64,000 nucleotides of DNA from Acidobacteriota bacterium (GCA_018001935.1 JAGNHB010000007.1:1027-65026); one strand, 5' to 3'; positions 53,873-63,419 are shown, counted from the stretch's first letter. A program made the numbers and translations. Notes: generated by a model from the letters alone, not told the origin.

Positions 53873-54015
53873 CCTCTGATGACGAATGATGTGGGGTGAA
53901 GAGCCGCGGGTGTAATAGGCGCAGCGGTCGGCATCCAGTTCGTCGAGTCGGGAGATGCCGATCAGGTTCTGGAAGAAGTCGGCGACGGGGTGCTTGCGAT
54001 ACTCCCATCGAGAGC
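53865..54015 (-). pseudogene. Possible gene fragment interrupted by MITE copy 4
   Basis: A minus-strand frame reads KHPVADFFQNLIGISRLDEL and DADRCAYYTRGSSPHII before running into the MITE. The residue mix is protein-like, and the frame stays open when the MITE and one target repeat are removed. I do not recognise a family. The 150 bp between 54016 and 54174 show nothing further apart from the M13 ribosome-binding site. Confidence 0.22.
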
Positions 54016-54174
54016 AGCCCCGTGGTGGCGTAGATCCGCCCGGCGGACGCCGTGGGGAATCAGCGGCGGTGCCACCGGGTTGGCGTGCCAAATCGGGCAT
54101 CGGTCTTCCCTGTTCTGAAACATGCAAGAGACGGGTATCGTAAACCCTGCCTATTTTGACCTGGAGGAGAGGAC

Positions 54175-56229
54175 ATGACAAGCTTGCGCTTCCTGATGAC
54201 CGCCCTGGCCCTCGCGGCGGCTTTTACGGGCATGCCCGCCGCGCCGGACGGGACGCCGGCTCCCAACGGCACCGGAAACCTGAACCCCGCCGACATGGAC
54301 CCCACGGTCCGACCGGGCGACGATTTCTTCCATTACGCCGGGGGTGCCTGGCTCCGGAACAACCCGATCCCGGCCGACCAGCGGAGCTGGGGGACCTGGT
54401 CGTTGCTCGCCGAAAAGAACCTGGACCAGATGAAAGCCATCCTCGAGGCGGCCGCCGCCGACACGAAGGCCGCCGAGGGGAGCAACACCCGCAAACTGGG
54501 GGACTTCTACGCCTCGGGCATGGACGAGAAGGCCATCGAAGCGGGGGGGCTCAAGCCCCTCGAGGAGGAGTTCGCCACCATCCGGAAAATCCGGGATGCC
54601 GCCTCGCTCCAGAAAGCCATCGAGGCTTTCCACGGCAAGGGCCTCTTCCTGGTGTTCGGGTTCACGGCGGAGAAGGACCAGTCGGGTCCCGACCGGGTGA
54701 TCCCCTGGATCGCCCAGGGCGGGACCGGTCTCCCGGAACGGAATTACTACCTCGATGAGGCCGAGCGGGCCGTGAAGCTCCGGGAAGAATACACCCGCCA
54801 CGTCGCCCGGATGTTCGAACTGGCGGGGGACAAGCCCGAAGCGGCCACCGCCGCCGCCCTGAAGGTGCTCGAGATGGAGACCCGTCTGGCGAGGGCCTCT
54901 TTTGCCCTCGAGGAACTCCGGGTCCCCGCCAACCTCAACAACAAGATGAAACCCGCGGACCTGACCCGGTTCTCCGGCGCCTTTGACTGCGGGCAGTACC
55001 TCGCGGCCCTCGGCCTGCCGGCCACGGAGATCGTCAACGTCATCCCGGCGAAGTACTTCAGCGAACTCGGGAAAATGATGAAGGACCAGCCCATCGCCGA
55101 CTGGAAGACCTACCTGCGGTGGCACGTCCTCCACGAGGCCGCGCCGTACCTGCCGTCGGCTTTCGAGCAGGAGAACTTCCGCTTCTACAGCACCGTCCTT
55201 TCAGGGGTGCAGCAGCCCAAGCCCCGGTGGAAACGGGTGCTCGAAACCACCAGCGCCTGCCTGCGGGACATCCTGGGCCAGGCGTATGTCGCCCGCCATT
55301 TCCCGCCGGAGGCCAAGGCGAAGGCGATCGAACTGGTCGAGAACCTCCGGGAGGCCTTCCGCGTGCGGCTCGGGAAGGTCGAGTGGATGAGCGACGCCAC
55401 CCGGGCCCGCGCCCTGGACAAGCTGGCCGCCTTCGGCGTCAAGATCGGTTACCCGGACAAGTGGAAGGACTACACTTCCCTGAAGGTTGCACGGGATTCC
55501 TACGTGCGCAACGTGATCCGCGCCCAGGAGTTCGCGCTGCGCGAGAAGCTGGCGAAGGTGGGAAAGGCGTCGGACCGCACCGAGTGGGACATGGGCCCCC
55601 AGGAGATCAACGCCTACTACCACCCCCTGTTCAACGAGATCGCCTTCCCCGCGGCCATCCTCCAGCCGCCCTTCTTCGACTTTAAGGCGGACGACGCGGT
55701 CAACTACGGCGGCATCGGGGCGGTGATCGGCCACGAGATGACCCACGGGTTCGACGACTCCGGGCGTCACTACGACAAGAACGGCCAGCTGACGGACTGG
55801 TGGGCGAAGGAGGACGAGGACCGCTTCAAGGCCCGGACCGAGGTCCTGGTCAAGCAGGTGGACCAGTACAAGGTCGCCGACGACGTGCACGTCAACGGGA
55901 CCTTGACCCTCGGCGAAAACCTCGGGGACCTGGGGGGACTCCTCCTCTCCTACGACGCCCTCCAGGCGTCCCTGAAGAAGAACCCCGCCCCCGAGCGCAT
56001 CGACGGCTTCACCCCCGCCCAGCGCTTCTTCCTCTCCTGGGCCCGGGTGTGGCGGATCAACACCCGCCCCGAGATGCTGGTGCTGCAAGTGAAGACGGAC
56101 CCTCACCCGCCGGCCTTGTTCCGGGTCAACGGGCCCTTCTCCAACCTTGAGGCCTTCTTCGACGCCTTCGGGGTCAAGGCCGGGGACAAGCTCTTCCGCC
56201 CGGAGGCGGACCGGGTGAAGATCTGGTAA
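54175..56229 (+). CDS. M13 family zinc metallopeptidase (neprilysin-like)
   Basis: A 684-residue exported peptidase with a signal peptide (1-20). The M13 N-terminal domain begins DDFFHYAGGAWLRNNPIP. The catalytic domain has the zinc site HEMTH (520-524), third ligand Glu581 in LGENLGDLGG, the NAYYHP substrate motif, and the C-terminal VNGPFSNLEAFFDAF ending VKIW. It cleaves peptides outside the inner membrane. GGAGGAGAGGAC precedes the ATG. Single gene with its own terminator. Confidence 0.96.
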   Translation: MTSLRFLMTALALAAAFTGMPAAPDGTPAPNGTGNLNPADMDPTVRPGDDFFHYAGGAWLRNNPIPADQRSWGTWSLLAEKNLDQMKAILEAAAADTKAAEGSNTRKLGDFYASGMDEKAIEAGGLKPLEEEFATIRKIRDAASLQKAIEAFHGKGLFLVFGFTAEKDQSGPDRVIPWIAQGGTGLPERNYYLDEAERAVKLREEYTRHVARMFELAGDKPEAATAAALKVLEMETRLARASFALEELRVPANLNNKMKPADLTRFSGAFDCGQYLAALGLPATEIVNVIPAKYFSELGKMMKDQPIADWKTYLRWHVLHEAAPYLPSAFEQENFRFYSTVLSGVQQPKPRWKRVLETTSACLRDILGQAYVARHFPPEAKAKAIELVENLREAFRVRLGKVEWMSDATRARALDKLAAFGVKIGYPDKWKDYTSLKVARDSYVRNVIRAQEFALREKLAKVGKASDRTEWDMGPQEINAYYHPLFNEIAFPAAILQPPFFDFKADDAVNYGGIGAVIGHEMTHGFDDSGRHYDKNGQLTDWWAKEDEDRFKARTEVLVKQVDQYKVADDVHVNGTLTLGENLGDLGGLLLSYDALQASLKKNPAPERIDGFTPAQRFFLSWARVWRINTRPEMLVLQVKTDPHPPALFRVNGPFSNLEAFFDAFGVKAGDKLFRPEADRVKIW

Positions 56230-56252
56230 CCCCGGCCCGGCGAACGAATGAA

Positions 56253-56287
56253 AAGAGCCCCCGGTAAGCCGGGGGCTCTTGCTTTTC
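56253..56287 (+). terminator. Rho-independent terminator of the M13 peptidase gene
   Basis: A perfect 12-bp stem, AAGAGCCCCCGG / CCGGGGGCTCTT, with loop TAAG, followed by GCTTTT. It begins 24 bp after the stop codon. Confidence 0.93.
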
Positions 56288-56418
56288 CCGTTTCGCTGTG
56301 CGGGAGGGTGCCGCCGCGGTTTTACGGGCAGCTCACAAACCGCATCAGGGTAAAAACCGGGCTTGTCCGGAAGATACGGATAAGGTAAACTGAGGCAAAT
56401 TTTCCCGTGGAGGTCCGC

Positions 56419-56763
56419 ATGCAAACCGGGGGTCACCACTGCCGGAGAGAACACCACAGGCTGCCCGTGGAACTCCACGTCCGGCTGGATCTTCTGCACA
56501 TGGACCTGAGCGGCCGGACCCTCAACATCTCGGAGCAGGGCGCGCGCGTGCGGCTGCCGGAGCGGACGGCCCTCAAGCGCGGGGACGAGGTGCTGCTAGA
56601 CCTCTCCCTTCCCGACGGGGGACCTCTGCTCAAGGTCCTTTGCTGGGTCGCGGCCGTCGATCACCACCATCCCGGGGAAGCGCTCTCCCTGACCTTCTTC
56701 GCGCTGCCGGAAGCGGAGGCGCTCCGCATCCGCTCCCTCGTCGCCAAGGGCCCAACGGCGTGA
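56419..56763 (+). CDS. PilZ-domain protein
   Basis: A 114-residue single-domain protein with the c-di-GMP-binding pattern: the arginine motif RREHHRLP near residue 8 and DLSGRTLNISEQGARVRLP near 30-50 (the N-x-S-x2-G motif). It probably binds cyclic di-GMP and controls a surface process. A GGAGG lies upstream of the ATG at 56419; an in-frame GTG at 56407 is possible. Stand-alone gene; no polysaccharide or motility genes are adjacent. Confidence 0.85.
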   Translation: MQTGGHHCRREHHRLPVELHVRLDLLHMDLSGRTLNISEQGARVRLPERTALKRGDEVLLDLSLPDGGPLLKVLCWVAAVDHHHPGEALSLTFFALPEAEALRIRSLVAKGPTA

Positions 56764-56799
56764 AAGGGGCGGTGGGGGGATGGGCGCTTCGGGGTTCCC

Positions 56800-56860
56800 G
56801 AGACTTATGGGAATTATAGGAATTATGGGAGTTATGAGAGTTATGGGGGTGATTGGAAAA
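56800..56860. repeat. Short ATTATGGGA-type tandem repeat
   Basis: Degenerate 9-10 bp units (TTATGGGA, AATTATAGGA, GTTATGAGA, GTTATGGGG) lie after the PilZ gene. There is no coding role. Confidence 0.7.
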
Positions 56861-57023
56861 GGGGGGACGGATTTCAATCCCGGGGCCTGAAACCCTGCCG
56901 CCTGACGGGGGCCTGCACCCCCTCCCTGTTGGACTCCTGACCGCTGTCTCTTTTCCCTGCAACAACTCCCCCCGCCTTCCGTAAAACCCGGGAAACCGCA
57001 CTCTCTTTCTCTGGAGGTCATCC

Positions 57024-58133
57024 ATGCGGAATGTGCGAATCGGGATCGGGTTGGCCGTCCTTGTGGCCGGCGTCTCCTTCGCCGCCGGCAAAAACGACGC
57101 GGCACGGATCGTCTCCCAAAACGTCGAGGCCACCCTGGGCAAGGTCCGGCCGGAAAACCTGGGCGGCGTCCTCCTGGTGCTTCGGGAGCCGACCGGCGGG
57201 GTGACCCGGAAGTACTGCATCCAGGGCCCCGGGCGGATTCGGGTCGAGCTCGGGCAGGACCCCCTCGTGGAGAGCGCCATCGGTTACGACGGGAAGGAGT
57301 TCCGCGGCCGGGGCTTCGCGGCGGAACCGGTCCTAAAGGACACCGACCGGTCCGACCTGCGGCTCATGGGGTCCCTGGCCTCGGCCGGCTTCAGCCTTCA
57401 CCATTTCCGGGGGAAACTGACCCTCAAGGGGACGCGCAGCTTGGGGCCCGAGATGTGCTGGGTGCTGGAGGGAAAGGTCGGCCCCGCGTCGGTGGAGTTC
57501 TGCGTGGCCCAGTCCGGCTATCTGCTTCGCCAGGCGATCCTGACGAGCAACCCGGGGAACAGCTATGACAACTACAAGATAATCTATGAGTTCTCAGCGG
57601 TCCGGGATCTTGGGGGGCTCAAGCTTCCCGGGGGGTTCTTTCTCTCCGACCTGGGGGCGCAGTCCACCGGCGAGTTCGGGGGGGAGTTCGAGATACAAGC
57701 GTTCGAGACGGGCAAGAAATGGCCGGAAGCCTCCTTCCGTGACCTGGAGCTGAACTTCGGAAAGAACGTGCTGGAGGGGAGCACCCTGACCGGAAACACC
57801 ACCTTCGCCGTCTACCCCCCGGACCAGGGCCGGGCGATCATCTACACCAACCTGACCCACGAGAGCATGAAGAAGGCCGGATGGCCCCAGGGGTCCCCCC
57901 TCTCCGTCGAGATCGGCGGGCGGACGGTGGGGGTGTTCTACACGGAAAACCAGGAGGGGATGACCCCGGAGATGACCGTGGCGGGCTCGGGGGTCCTGAC
58001 GCCCAGCCGGCGCATGCCCTACGGGGTGCTGCTCCTCTACGGCGAGGGGTTCAAGGACCTTCCGCCCGGCTTGAAACCGCTGTCCGAAATCAGGATCACC
58101 CGAAAGCAAAAGGAGGAGCCATGTCCAAAGTGA
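57024..58133 (+). CDS. Exported protein, possibly LolA-like at the N-terminus
   Basis: A 369-residue protein with a signal peptide (1-21) and a beta-rich body (YCIQGPGRIRVELGQDPL, GKLTLKGTRSLGPE, MCWVLEGKVG) that suggests a lipoprotein-carrier-like half barrel. The C-terminal part from about residue 265 has DQGRAIIYTNL and VGVFYTENQEG, with no family I recognise. CTGGAGGTC precedes the ATG. Its last codons overlap the Tat aldo/keto reductase gene, so the two are made together and may act as a periplasmic pair. Confidence 0.6.
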   Translation: MRNVRIGIGLAVLVAGVSFAAGKNDAARIVSQNVEATLGKVRPENLGGVLLVLREPTGGVTRKYCIQGPGRIRVELGQDPLVESAIGYDGKEFRGRGFAAEPVLKDTDRSDLRLMGSLASAGFSLHHFRGKLTLKGTRSLGPEMCWVLEGKVGPASVEFCVAQSGYLLRQAILTSNPGNSYDNYKIIYEFSAVRDLGGLKLPGGFFLSDLGAQSTGEFGGEFEIQAFETGKKWPEASFRDLELNFGKNVLEGSTLTGNTTFAVYPPDQGRAIIYTNLTHESMKKAGWPQGSPLSVEIGGRTVGVFYTENQEGMTPEMTVAGSGVLTPSRRMPYGVLLLYGEGFKDLPPGLKPLSEIRITRKQKEEPCPK

Positions 58134-59326
58134 ACCGTCGACAGTTCTTCGCGGGTCTCGGGACCGGCCTGGCGGGGCTGGGGCTTGCCGCCGGGCGGGG
58201 GGGAGCGCTGCAGGCCGCCCCGCCCGAGGGCGCGTCGGCCGTGAAGGACGTGAAGATCCGGAAGTACAACCCGCTGGGGAACACCGGGATCAAGACGTCC
58301 GACATCATCTTCGGCGCGGGGACCCTGGCCTCCCCCAACGTCGCCCGATACGCCTTCGACCTGGGCATCAACGTTTTCGACACCGCGGAGGGCTACATGA
58401 ACGGCCGGTCGGAGGAGTTCCTCGGCACGGCCCTGAAAGGGGTCCGCGACAAGTGCGTGATCATCTCGAAGCACTTCTTCGGGGATCGCACGCCGACGCC
58501 CTCCACCTCGAAGGCGGCCCTGGTGGAGAAGGTGAACGCGAGCCTCAAGCGGCTGAACACCGACGTCATCGACATCCTCTTCATCCACGGCCCCTCGTCC
58601 ATGGAGATCGTCGAGCACCCGGGGTTGCAGGACGCCTACGCCCAGCTCAAGAAAGACGGGAAAGTGCGATTCACCGGCTTTTCGACCCACAACGCCAAGG
58701 TCCTCCTGAAGGAGAGCCTCAAACCCGGGCTCAAGGACTTCTTCCAGGCGGTCCTCTTCATGTACAACCACATGGAGGGCAAGGAGATCGAGCCGCTCAT
58801 CGCCGAGGTGCGCAAGCAGGGGGTCGGGACCATCGCCATGAAGACGCTGGCGGGGAACAAGCAGGACGCCCTGAAAGCCTTCGTCGGAACCGGAATGAGC
58901 TACCCCCAGGCCGCCATCGCCTGGGTGCTCTCAAACCCCGCCCTGGACTGCGCCGTGCTGTCCATGAAGACCTTCGCCCACGTGGAGGAGTACGTGGGGG
59001 CGTCCGGCCGGACCGTCACCCGCAAGGACCTCGCCGCCCTCCGGCTCTACCGGAACGGGGCGGAACACACCTACTGCCGCGTCACCTGCGACCGGTGCGA
59101 GAAGGCCTGCCCGAACGGCGTGGCGATCAGCGACATCCAGCGCTTCAAGATGTACTACGAGGACTACGGGCACGAACGGACGGCCCTGGACCACTACCGG
59201 GCCCTGGACCCGGCCCGCAGCGCGTCGCCCTGCGCGGCGTGCGCGGCCCCCTGCGCCGAGGCCTGCCCCTACGGCCTGGACGTTCGGCGGGACCTGGTGA
59301 CGGCCCACGAACTGCTTGCGGTATGA
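58121..59326 (+). CDS. Tat-exported aldo/keto reductase with Fe-S motifs
   Basis: A 401-residue protein with a twin-arginine signal (NRRQFFAGL) and an aldo/keto-reductase barrel (about 45-300). The tetrad is Asp and Tyr in FDTAEGYMNG, Lys in ISKHFFG and His in LFIHGPS. A C-terminal ferredoxin-like segment has CRVTCDRCEKACP and CAACAAPCAEACP. AKRs of this kind with 4Fe-4S tails are periplasmic but of unknown substrate. AGGAGG precedes the ATG at 58121. Confidence 0.9.
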   Translation: MSKVNRRQFFAGLGTGLAGLGLAAGRGGALQAAPPEGASAVKDVKIRKYNPLGNTGIKTSDIIFGAGTLASPNVARYAFDLGINVFDTAEGYMNGRSEEFLGTALKGVRDKCVIISKHFFGDRTPTPSTSKAALVEKVNASLKRLNTDVIDILFIHGPSSMEIVEHPGLQDAYAQLKKDGKVRFTGFSTHNAKVLLKESLKPGLKDFFQAVLFMYNHMEGKEIEPLIAEVRKQGVGTIAMKTLAGNKQDALKAFVGTGMSYPQAAIAWVLSNPALDCAVLSMKTFAHVEEYVGASGRTVTRKDLAALRLYRNGAEHTYCRVTCDRCEKACPNGVAISDIQRFKMYYEDYGHERTALDHYRALDPARSASPCAACAAPCAEACPYGLDVRRDLVTAHELLAV

Positions 59327-59408
59327 AGGGGGCGAAACTCCCGGGGGTCCTGCAAGAATGTCGTTGAAGGAAAGTCTGGCCAACCACATTCTGAAAAAAC
59401 TGGCATCC
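59327..59408. other. Short spacer between AKR gene and MITE copy 5
   Basis: Eighty-two bp without a gene. If the MITE is removed, the minus-strand frame of the downstream GT2 gene stays open through this stretch. Confidence 0.5.
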
Positions 59409-59522
59409 GAGGATTGACGCGGTCGAAAAAAGCGCCATCACTCTCCGGGCGATGGCTCAAAAAAAGGTCTTACAACCACTCTCCCGTTCGCTTTCCGTCT
59501 TATTGCGACCGCATCAGGACTG
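59409..59522 (+). mobile_element. MITE copy 5, degraded ends
   Basis: The element is 59417-59514 (98 bp). Flanks are GAGGATTG and CAGGACTG (6 of 8). Left end ACGCGGTCGAAAAAAGC, right end TTATTGCGACCGCAT. The hairpin has two mismatches. The most diverged copy, so probably the oldest. Its last base forms part of the GT2 stop codon. Confidence 0.8.
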
Positions 59523-60305
59523 ATCGCCCCCGGCTTGCGGGCCGTCATCCCCGACCGGTTCCGCTTTGCCTTCCCGTCCGGCTTGCACGGTTCGACCCGC
59601 CTTCGGGGCGCGTCGGAGGAGGTTGTACTTGACGATGCACCACAGGGCGCGGAAGCCGTCCTTCCACCCGATCTTCTTCCCCTCCTGGTAGGTCCGCCCC
59701 GCGTAGGAGACCCCCACTTCGTAGACACGGCAGCGCAGCTTGGCCACCTTGGCGGTGATCTCGGGCTCGAAGCCGAAGCGGTTCTCCTCGATGCGGATCT
59801 TGTGGAGGATCTCCCGGCGGAAGACCTTGTAACAGACCTCCATGTCGGTGAGGTTCAGGTCGGTGAGCATGTTGGACACCAGCGTCAGGAAGCGGTTCCC
59901 CACCGAGTGCCAGAAATAGAGCACCCGGTGGGACTCGCCCCCCGAAAATCGCGAACCGAAGACCACGTCGGCCTTCCCCTCGATGATGGGCTTGAGCAGG
60001 CGGGGGTACTCGTCGGGGTCGTACTCCAGGTCCGCGTCCTGGATGATGACCATGTCGCCCGTGGCCGCCTCGAAACCGGTGCGAAGGGCGGCGCCCTTCC
60101 CCTGGTTCCTCGCGTGGTGGAGGACGCGGACGTTGGGCTGGTTCTCCAGTAGCGCGAGTTTCGCCGCGGTGCCGTCCTTCGAGCAGTCGTTGACCAGGAC
60201 GATCTCTTTGGCGATGTCCCCCAGATCCACGCCGTCCACGCGGCGCACGATGTCCAGGATGGTCTTCTCCTCGTTGTAGACCGGGATGACGATGGACAGC
60301 TTCAC
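59514..60305 (-). CDS. GT2 glycosyltransferase, dolichol-phosphate-mannose-synthase-like
   Basis: A 263-residue enzyme of the DPM1/GtrB group: [39 protein letters not shown], the DxD motif in [24 protein letters not shown] and the helix with [14 protein letters not shown]. It transfers a sugar to polyprenyl phosphate on the cytoplasmic side. It starts at a GTG with GAGGAG upstream. The tail from about residue 238 is low complexity and its stop codon TGA is completed by MITE copy 5. Confidence 0.9.
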   Translation of the reverse strand: MKLSIVIPVYNEEKTILDIVRRVDGVDLGDIAKEIVLVNDCSKDGTAAKLALLENQPNVRVLHHARNQGKGAALRTGFEAATGDMVIIQDADLEYDPDEYPRLLKPIIEGKADVVFGSRFSGGESHRVLYFWHSVGNRFLTLVSNMLTDLNLTDMEVCYKVFRREILHKIRIEENRFGFEPEITAKVAKLRCRVYEVGVSYAGRTYQEGKKIGWKDGFRALWCIVKYNLLRRAPKAGRTVQAGREGKAEPVGDDGPQAGGDQS

Positions 60306-60631
60306 GGTTGGCTCCTCGGGGCCGCCGGTGGGGGCCGGCGGGGGATAAAGAGATATTTTACAACAGATCCCGGGTGCCAAGGAGGAAATCTTCAGGGGTC
60401 TTCCGGGGCCCCGGCCAGTTCCAGGCTCCGCATCCAGGCGTAGTTCCAGTGGAAATTGTCATCGACCCAGACCCGGTAGGTCAACCGGTCCTCCCTGGAG
60501 CCCCGGCCAAGGGGGGGGGTTCTGCGCGATGCTAACGCCGTCGGCCCGCGGGCGGCAAGAAAAATCGCGCCACAGCCCCTCCCGATCGTGGTAACATCCG
60601 GGCGTCAATTCCGGTTCGACTGGGAGGCGGC
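60306..60631. other. Spacer upstream of malQ
   Basis: This 326-bp gap between the divergent GT2 and malQ genes should hold both promoters. It also holds the small minus-strand fragment at 60392-60484 and a run of nine G at 60511-60519. A possible -10 box, TAACAT, lies near 60592; I see no clear -35. Confidence 0.5.
60392..60484 (-). pseudogene. Small frame encoding a [10 protein letters not shown]-type fragment
   Basis: A TTG-initiated frame of 30 residues, [19 protein letters not shown] to a stop. GGGAGGACCGG lies just before the TTG. The [10 protein letters not shown] start resembles the N-terminus of small uncharacterised proteins of that type. Only a stub remains, so it is likely decayed. 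Confidence 0.25.
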
Positions 60632-62554
60632 ATGGCCGGCCATGAAACGATGATCGCGGAAGCGTTGCGAATCCTGGGGGTGGACAACCTGGTCCTGGCG
60701 GTTCACGACGCGTGTTTCCCCGGGCTCCCGGGCCAGGACACCGGGCGCGGGACCCCTTGTTCCGAGGGGGCGGGGCGCTTTCTCCGCTTCGTCCGGGACC
60801 TGGGGTTCACGGGTCTGCAGTTCGGCCCCCAGGGACAGACCAGCGACATCAACGCTTCCCCGTACGACGGGACCGTCTTCTCCCGGAACATCCTGTCGAT
60901 CGCCCTTCACCGCTTCGCGGAGGAGGAACCCTGGGGCGAACTCCTCGGCCCGCACACCCTCGAACGGTGGGCGTGGGGGAGGCCCGCCGGGTCGGAACAC
61001 CGGACGTCCTACCGTTACGCTTTCGCCGCGGCCCGGGCCTGCCTCCAGGAGATCTACGACAACTGGCGCCGGAGGGTGTCGGCGAAAACCCCCGACCACC
61101 CGACCCGGGACATGGACCACGCGTTTCGGGCCTTCCGGGAGGAGAACCGCTTCTGGCTGGAGCGGGACAGCCTCTACGCGGCCCTGGTGGCGGAGTACCG
61201 GGGCGCGGCGTGGATCTTCTGGCCGACGACGGGGCCCGGAAGCCTGGACCGCCGTCTCTGGGCCCCTCTCCCCGGCGAGGAGACCTCCGTCAGGGACCGC
61301 GTGGCCGCCCTCCGGGCGAAGTACGCCCACCTCCTGGAAGAGTACTGTTTCCGTCAGTTCCTCGCGCATGACCAGCACCGGGAGCTTCGCCAGACGGCGG
61401 CGGGCCTGCGGCTGAAGCTCTACGGCGACCTGCAGATCGGGATCTCGGTCTCGGACGCCTGGGCCTGGCAGTCGCTGTACATGACCGATTACCTCATGGG
61501 CGCGCCGCCCAGCCGGACCAACCCCGAGGGGCAGCCCTGGAACTTCCCCGTGCTGGACCCGCGGAAGTACCGGGTCGGCGGTCGGCCGGGGCCGGCCCTC
61601 GAACTGATGCGGGCACGGATGGACAAGACCTTCGCCGAGTACGACGGGGTACGGCTGGACCACCCCCACGGCCACATCTGCCCGTGGGTCTACCGGGCCG
61701 ACGACCCCGACCCGCTCCACGCCGTTCAGAACGGCGCCCGGCTGTTCTGTTCCCCCGATCTTCCCGATCACCCCGCCCTGGCGTCCCTGGCCATCCCCCG
61801 TCCCGGACAGATCAACCGGTCTCCCGGGGTGGCCCGCTACGCGGACGAGTGGGTGAAGGCGCTCGAACCGGCGCAGGTGGAGCGTTACAGCGTTCTCTTC
61901 GACGTCATCGTGGAGGCGGCGCACTGTCACGGCCGGCGGACCGGCGACATCCTGGCCGAGGTCCTCAGCACCATGCCGTACCCCCTCGGTGAGGTCCTGA
62001 AACGGTACGGGCTCGGGCGATTCCGCGTGACCCAGAAAGCGAACCTGCAGAACCCGGAGGACGTCTACCGGACCGAAAACGCCCGGAGCGCGGACTGGGT
62101 CATGACGGGCAACCACGACACCCCGCCCCTGCGGCTGCTGGCGGAGCGGTGGCACGGTACCCCAGCGGCCGCCGAGCAGGCCGCCTACCTCGGGGCGAAA
62201 CTCTGCCCCGACGCGTCCGCCCGCCCCGCCTTCGTCGAAACGCTGGAAGCGGACCCCGGGGCGCTGGTCCGGGCCAAGTTCGCCGACCTCCTGGCCTGCC
62301 CCGCGCGGAATGTCATGGTCTTCTTCACGGACCTCTTCGGCATGCGGGAGATCTACAACGCCCCGGGGACCGTGAACGAGAGCAACTGGATGCTCAGGGT
62401 CCCCGAGGATTACGCCGCGGAGTACGAGAGGCGCAGGCAGGAAGGCTTCGCCCTGGACATCCCCCGGACGGCGGCCCTGGCCCTGAGGGCCCGGGGTCTC
62501 GCGCCCGACCTGGCGACCCGCCTGGAGCAAGGCGCCCCGCCGGCACGGCCCTGA
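60632..62554 (+). CDS. malQ: 4-alpha-glucanotransferase (GH77)
   Basis: A 640-residue GH77 enzyme: GFTGLQFGPQGQT, SPYDGTVFSRN, LKLYGDLQIGISVSDAWAW, the nucleophile Asp in DGVRLDHPHGH, TGNHDTPPLRLLAERW, and the closing NESNWMLRVPEDY. It transfers alpha-1,4-glucan segments in maltodextrin or glycogen metabolism. The ATG at 60632 has GGGAGG upstream. It is longer than E. coli-type domains in some loops but complete. No other glycogen gene lies in the window. Confidence 0.9.
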   Translation: MAGHETMIAEALRILGVDNLVLAVHDACFPGLPGQDTGRGTPCSEGAGRFLRFVRDLGFTGLQFGPQGQTSDINASPYDGTVFSRNILSIALHRFAEEEPWGELLGPHTLERWAWGRPAGSEHRTSYRYAFAAARACLQEIYDNWRRRVSAKTPDHPTRDMDHAFRAFREENRFWLERDSLYAALVAEYRGAAWIFWPTTGPGSLDRRLWAPLPGEETSVRDRVAALRAKYAHLLEEYCFRQFLAHDQHRELRQTAAGLRLKLYGDLQIGISVSDAWAWQSLYMTDYLMGAPPSRTNPEGQPWNFPVLDPRKYRVGGRPGPALELMRARMDKTFAEYDGVRLDHPHGHICPWVYRADDPDPLHAVQNGARLFCSPDLPDHPALASLAIPRPGQINRSPGVARYADEWVKALEPAQVERYSVLFDVIVEAAHCHGRRTGDILAEVLSTMPYPLGEVLKRYGLGRFRVTQKANLQNPEDVYRTENARSADWVMTGNHDTPPLRLLAERWHGTPAAAEQAAYLGAKLCPDASARPAFVETLEADPGALVRAKFADLLACPARNVMVFFTDLFGMREIYNAPGTVNESNWMLRVPEDYAAEYERRRQEGFALDIPRTAALALRARGLAPDLATRLEQGAPPARP

Positions 62555-62674
62555 AGCGGAGCGGATGCATCCATCGGCCGTTGTTCCCATCCAAGGAGTG
62601 GGCCGGCCGTGCCTGGCCTTGCCTTTTGACGACGGCTTCTCCAGGGGTCAGTCGGCCGGCGTCGGGGGAAGAAC

Positions 62675-63238
62675 ATGAAAAAATCATTGAAAGGGAAAAA
62701 CATGCGTTACTCCATTGTGGTGCTTCTCGTCGGGGCGGTGATCCTCCTGGTGACCTCGTCGGGCTGCCTGGGGATCCCGGAGGGGGTCCGGGCCGTCACC
62801 GGTTTCAAGCTGGATCGGTATCTCGGCAAGTGGTACGAGGTTGCCCGTCTGGACCACTCCTTCGAGCGCGGGCTTTCCCGGGTCACCGCCGATTACTCCC
62901 TCCGCCCGGACGGCGGGGTCAAGGTCCTCAACCGGGGTTACAACGCCGGGAAGGGGAAGTGGAAGGAAGCCGAGGGGAAGGCCTTCCCCCTCGAATCCCC
63001 GGAAACGGGCCGTTTCAAGGTGTCCTTTTTCGGCCCTTTCTACGCCAGTTACAACATCATCGACCTGGACGCGGACAACTATGCCTGGGCCCTGGTCTGC
63101 GGTCCGAAGCGGAATTATCTCTGGATCCTCTCCCGCACGCCGTCCCTTGAACGTGCCGTTCGGGACCGGTTGGTGGAAAAGGCCCGGGCCTGGGGCTTCC
63201 CCGTGGACCAGTTGATCTGGGTGGAGCACCGGCAGTGA
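62675..63238 (+). CDS. Bacterial lipocalin (Blc-like lipoprotein)
   Basis: A 187-residue lipoprotein with lipobox VTSSGC and a lipocalin barrel: GKWYEVARLDHSFERGLSRV is the GxW hallmark region, then NRGYN, FFGPFYASYNIIDLD and YLWILSRTPSL. Blc-type lipocalins bind fatty acids or lysolipids at the outer membrane. An ATG at 62702 is an alternative with AAAGGG upstream. Single gene between malQ and proline dehydrogenase. Confidence 0.93.
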   Translation: MKKSLKGKNMRYSIVVLLVGAVILLVTSSGCLGIPEGVRAVTGFKLDRYLGKWYEVARLDHSFERGLSRVTADYSLRPDGGVKVLNRGYNAGKGKWKEAEGKAFPLESPETGRFKVSFFGPFYASYNIIDLDADNYAWALVCGPKRNYLWILSRTPSLERAVRDRLVEKARAWGFPVDQLIWVEHRQ

Positions 63239-63419
63239 GAGTGGGCCGTGCAGCCCGTGGCGCAGCGTGGCCGGACCGGGGCGGCCCGGGAGGCCGTGGT
63301 CCCGTGCGCCGCCGGGAGGGAACCGCGCCGTGGCGCCCGGTCACCACCGGCTTCGCGCAAGGGAGCCCCGGTGAGCACGACGTCTTCAATCGCGGCCATT
63401 TCATGAGGGGGGAATCGCC
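63239..63419. other. Spacer upstream of proline dehydrogenase gene
   Basis: About 180 bp with GC-rich sequence; no hairpin or clear promoter boxes. It contains GAGGGGGGAA, the ribosome-binding site of the next gene. Confidence 0.5.
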
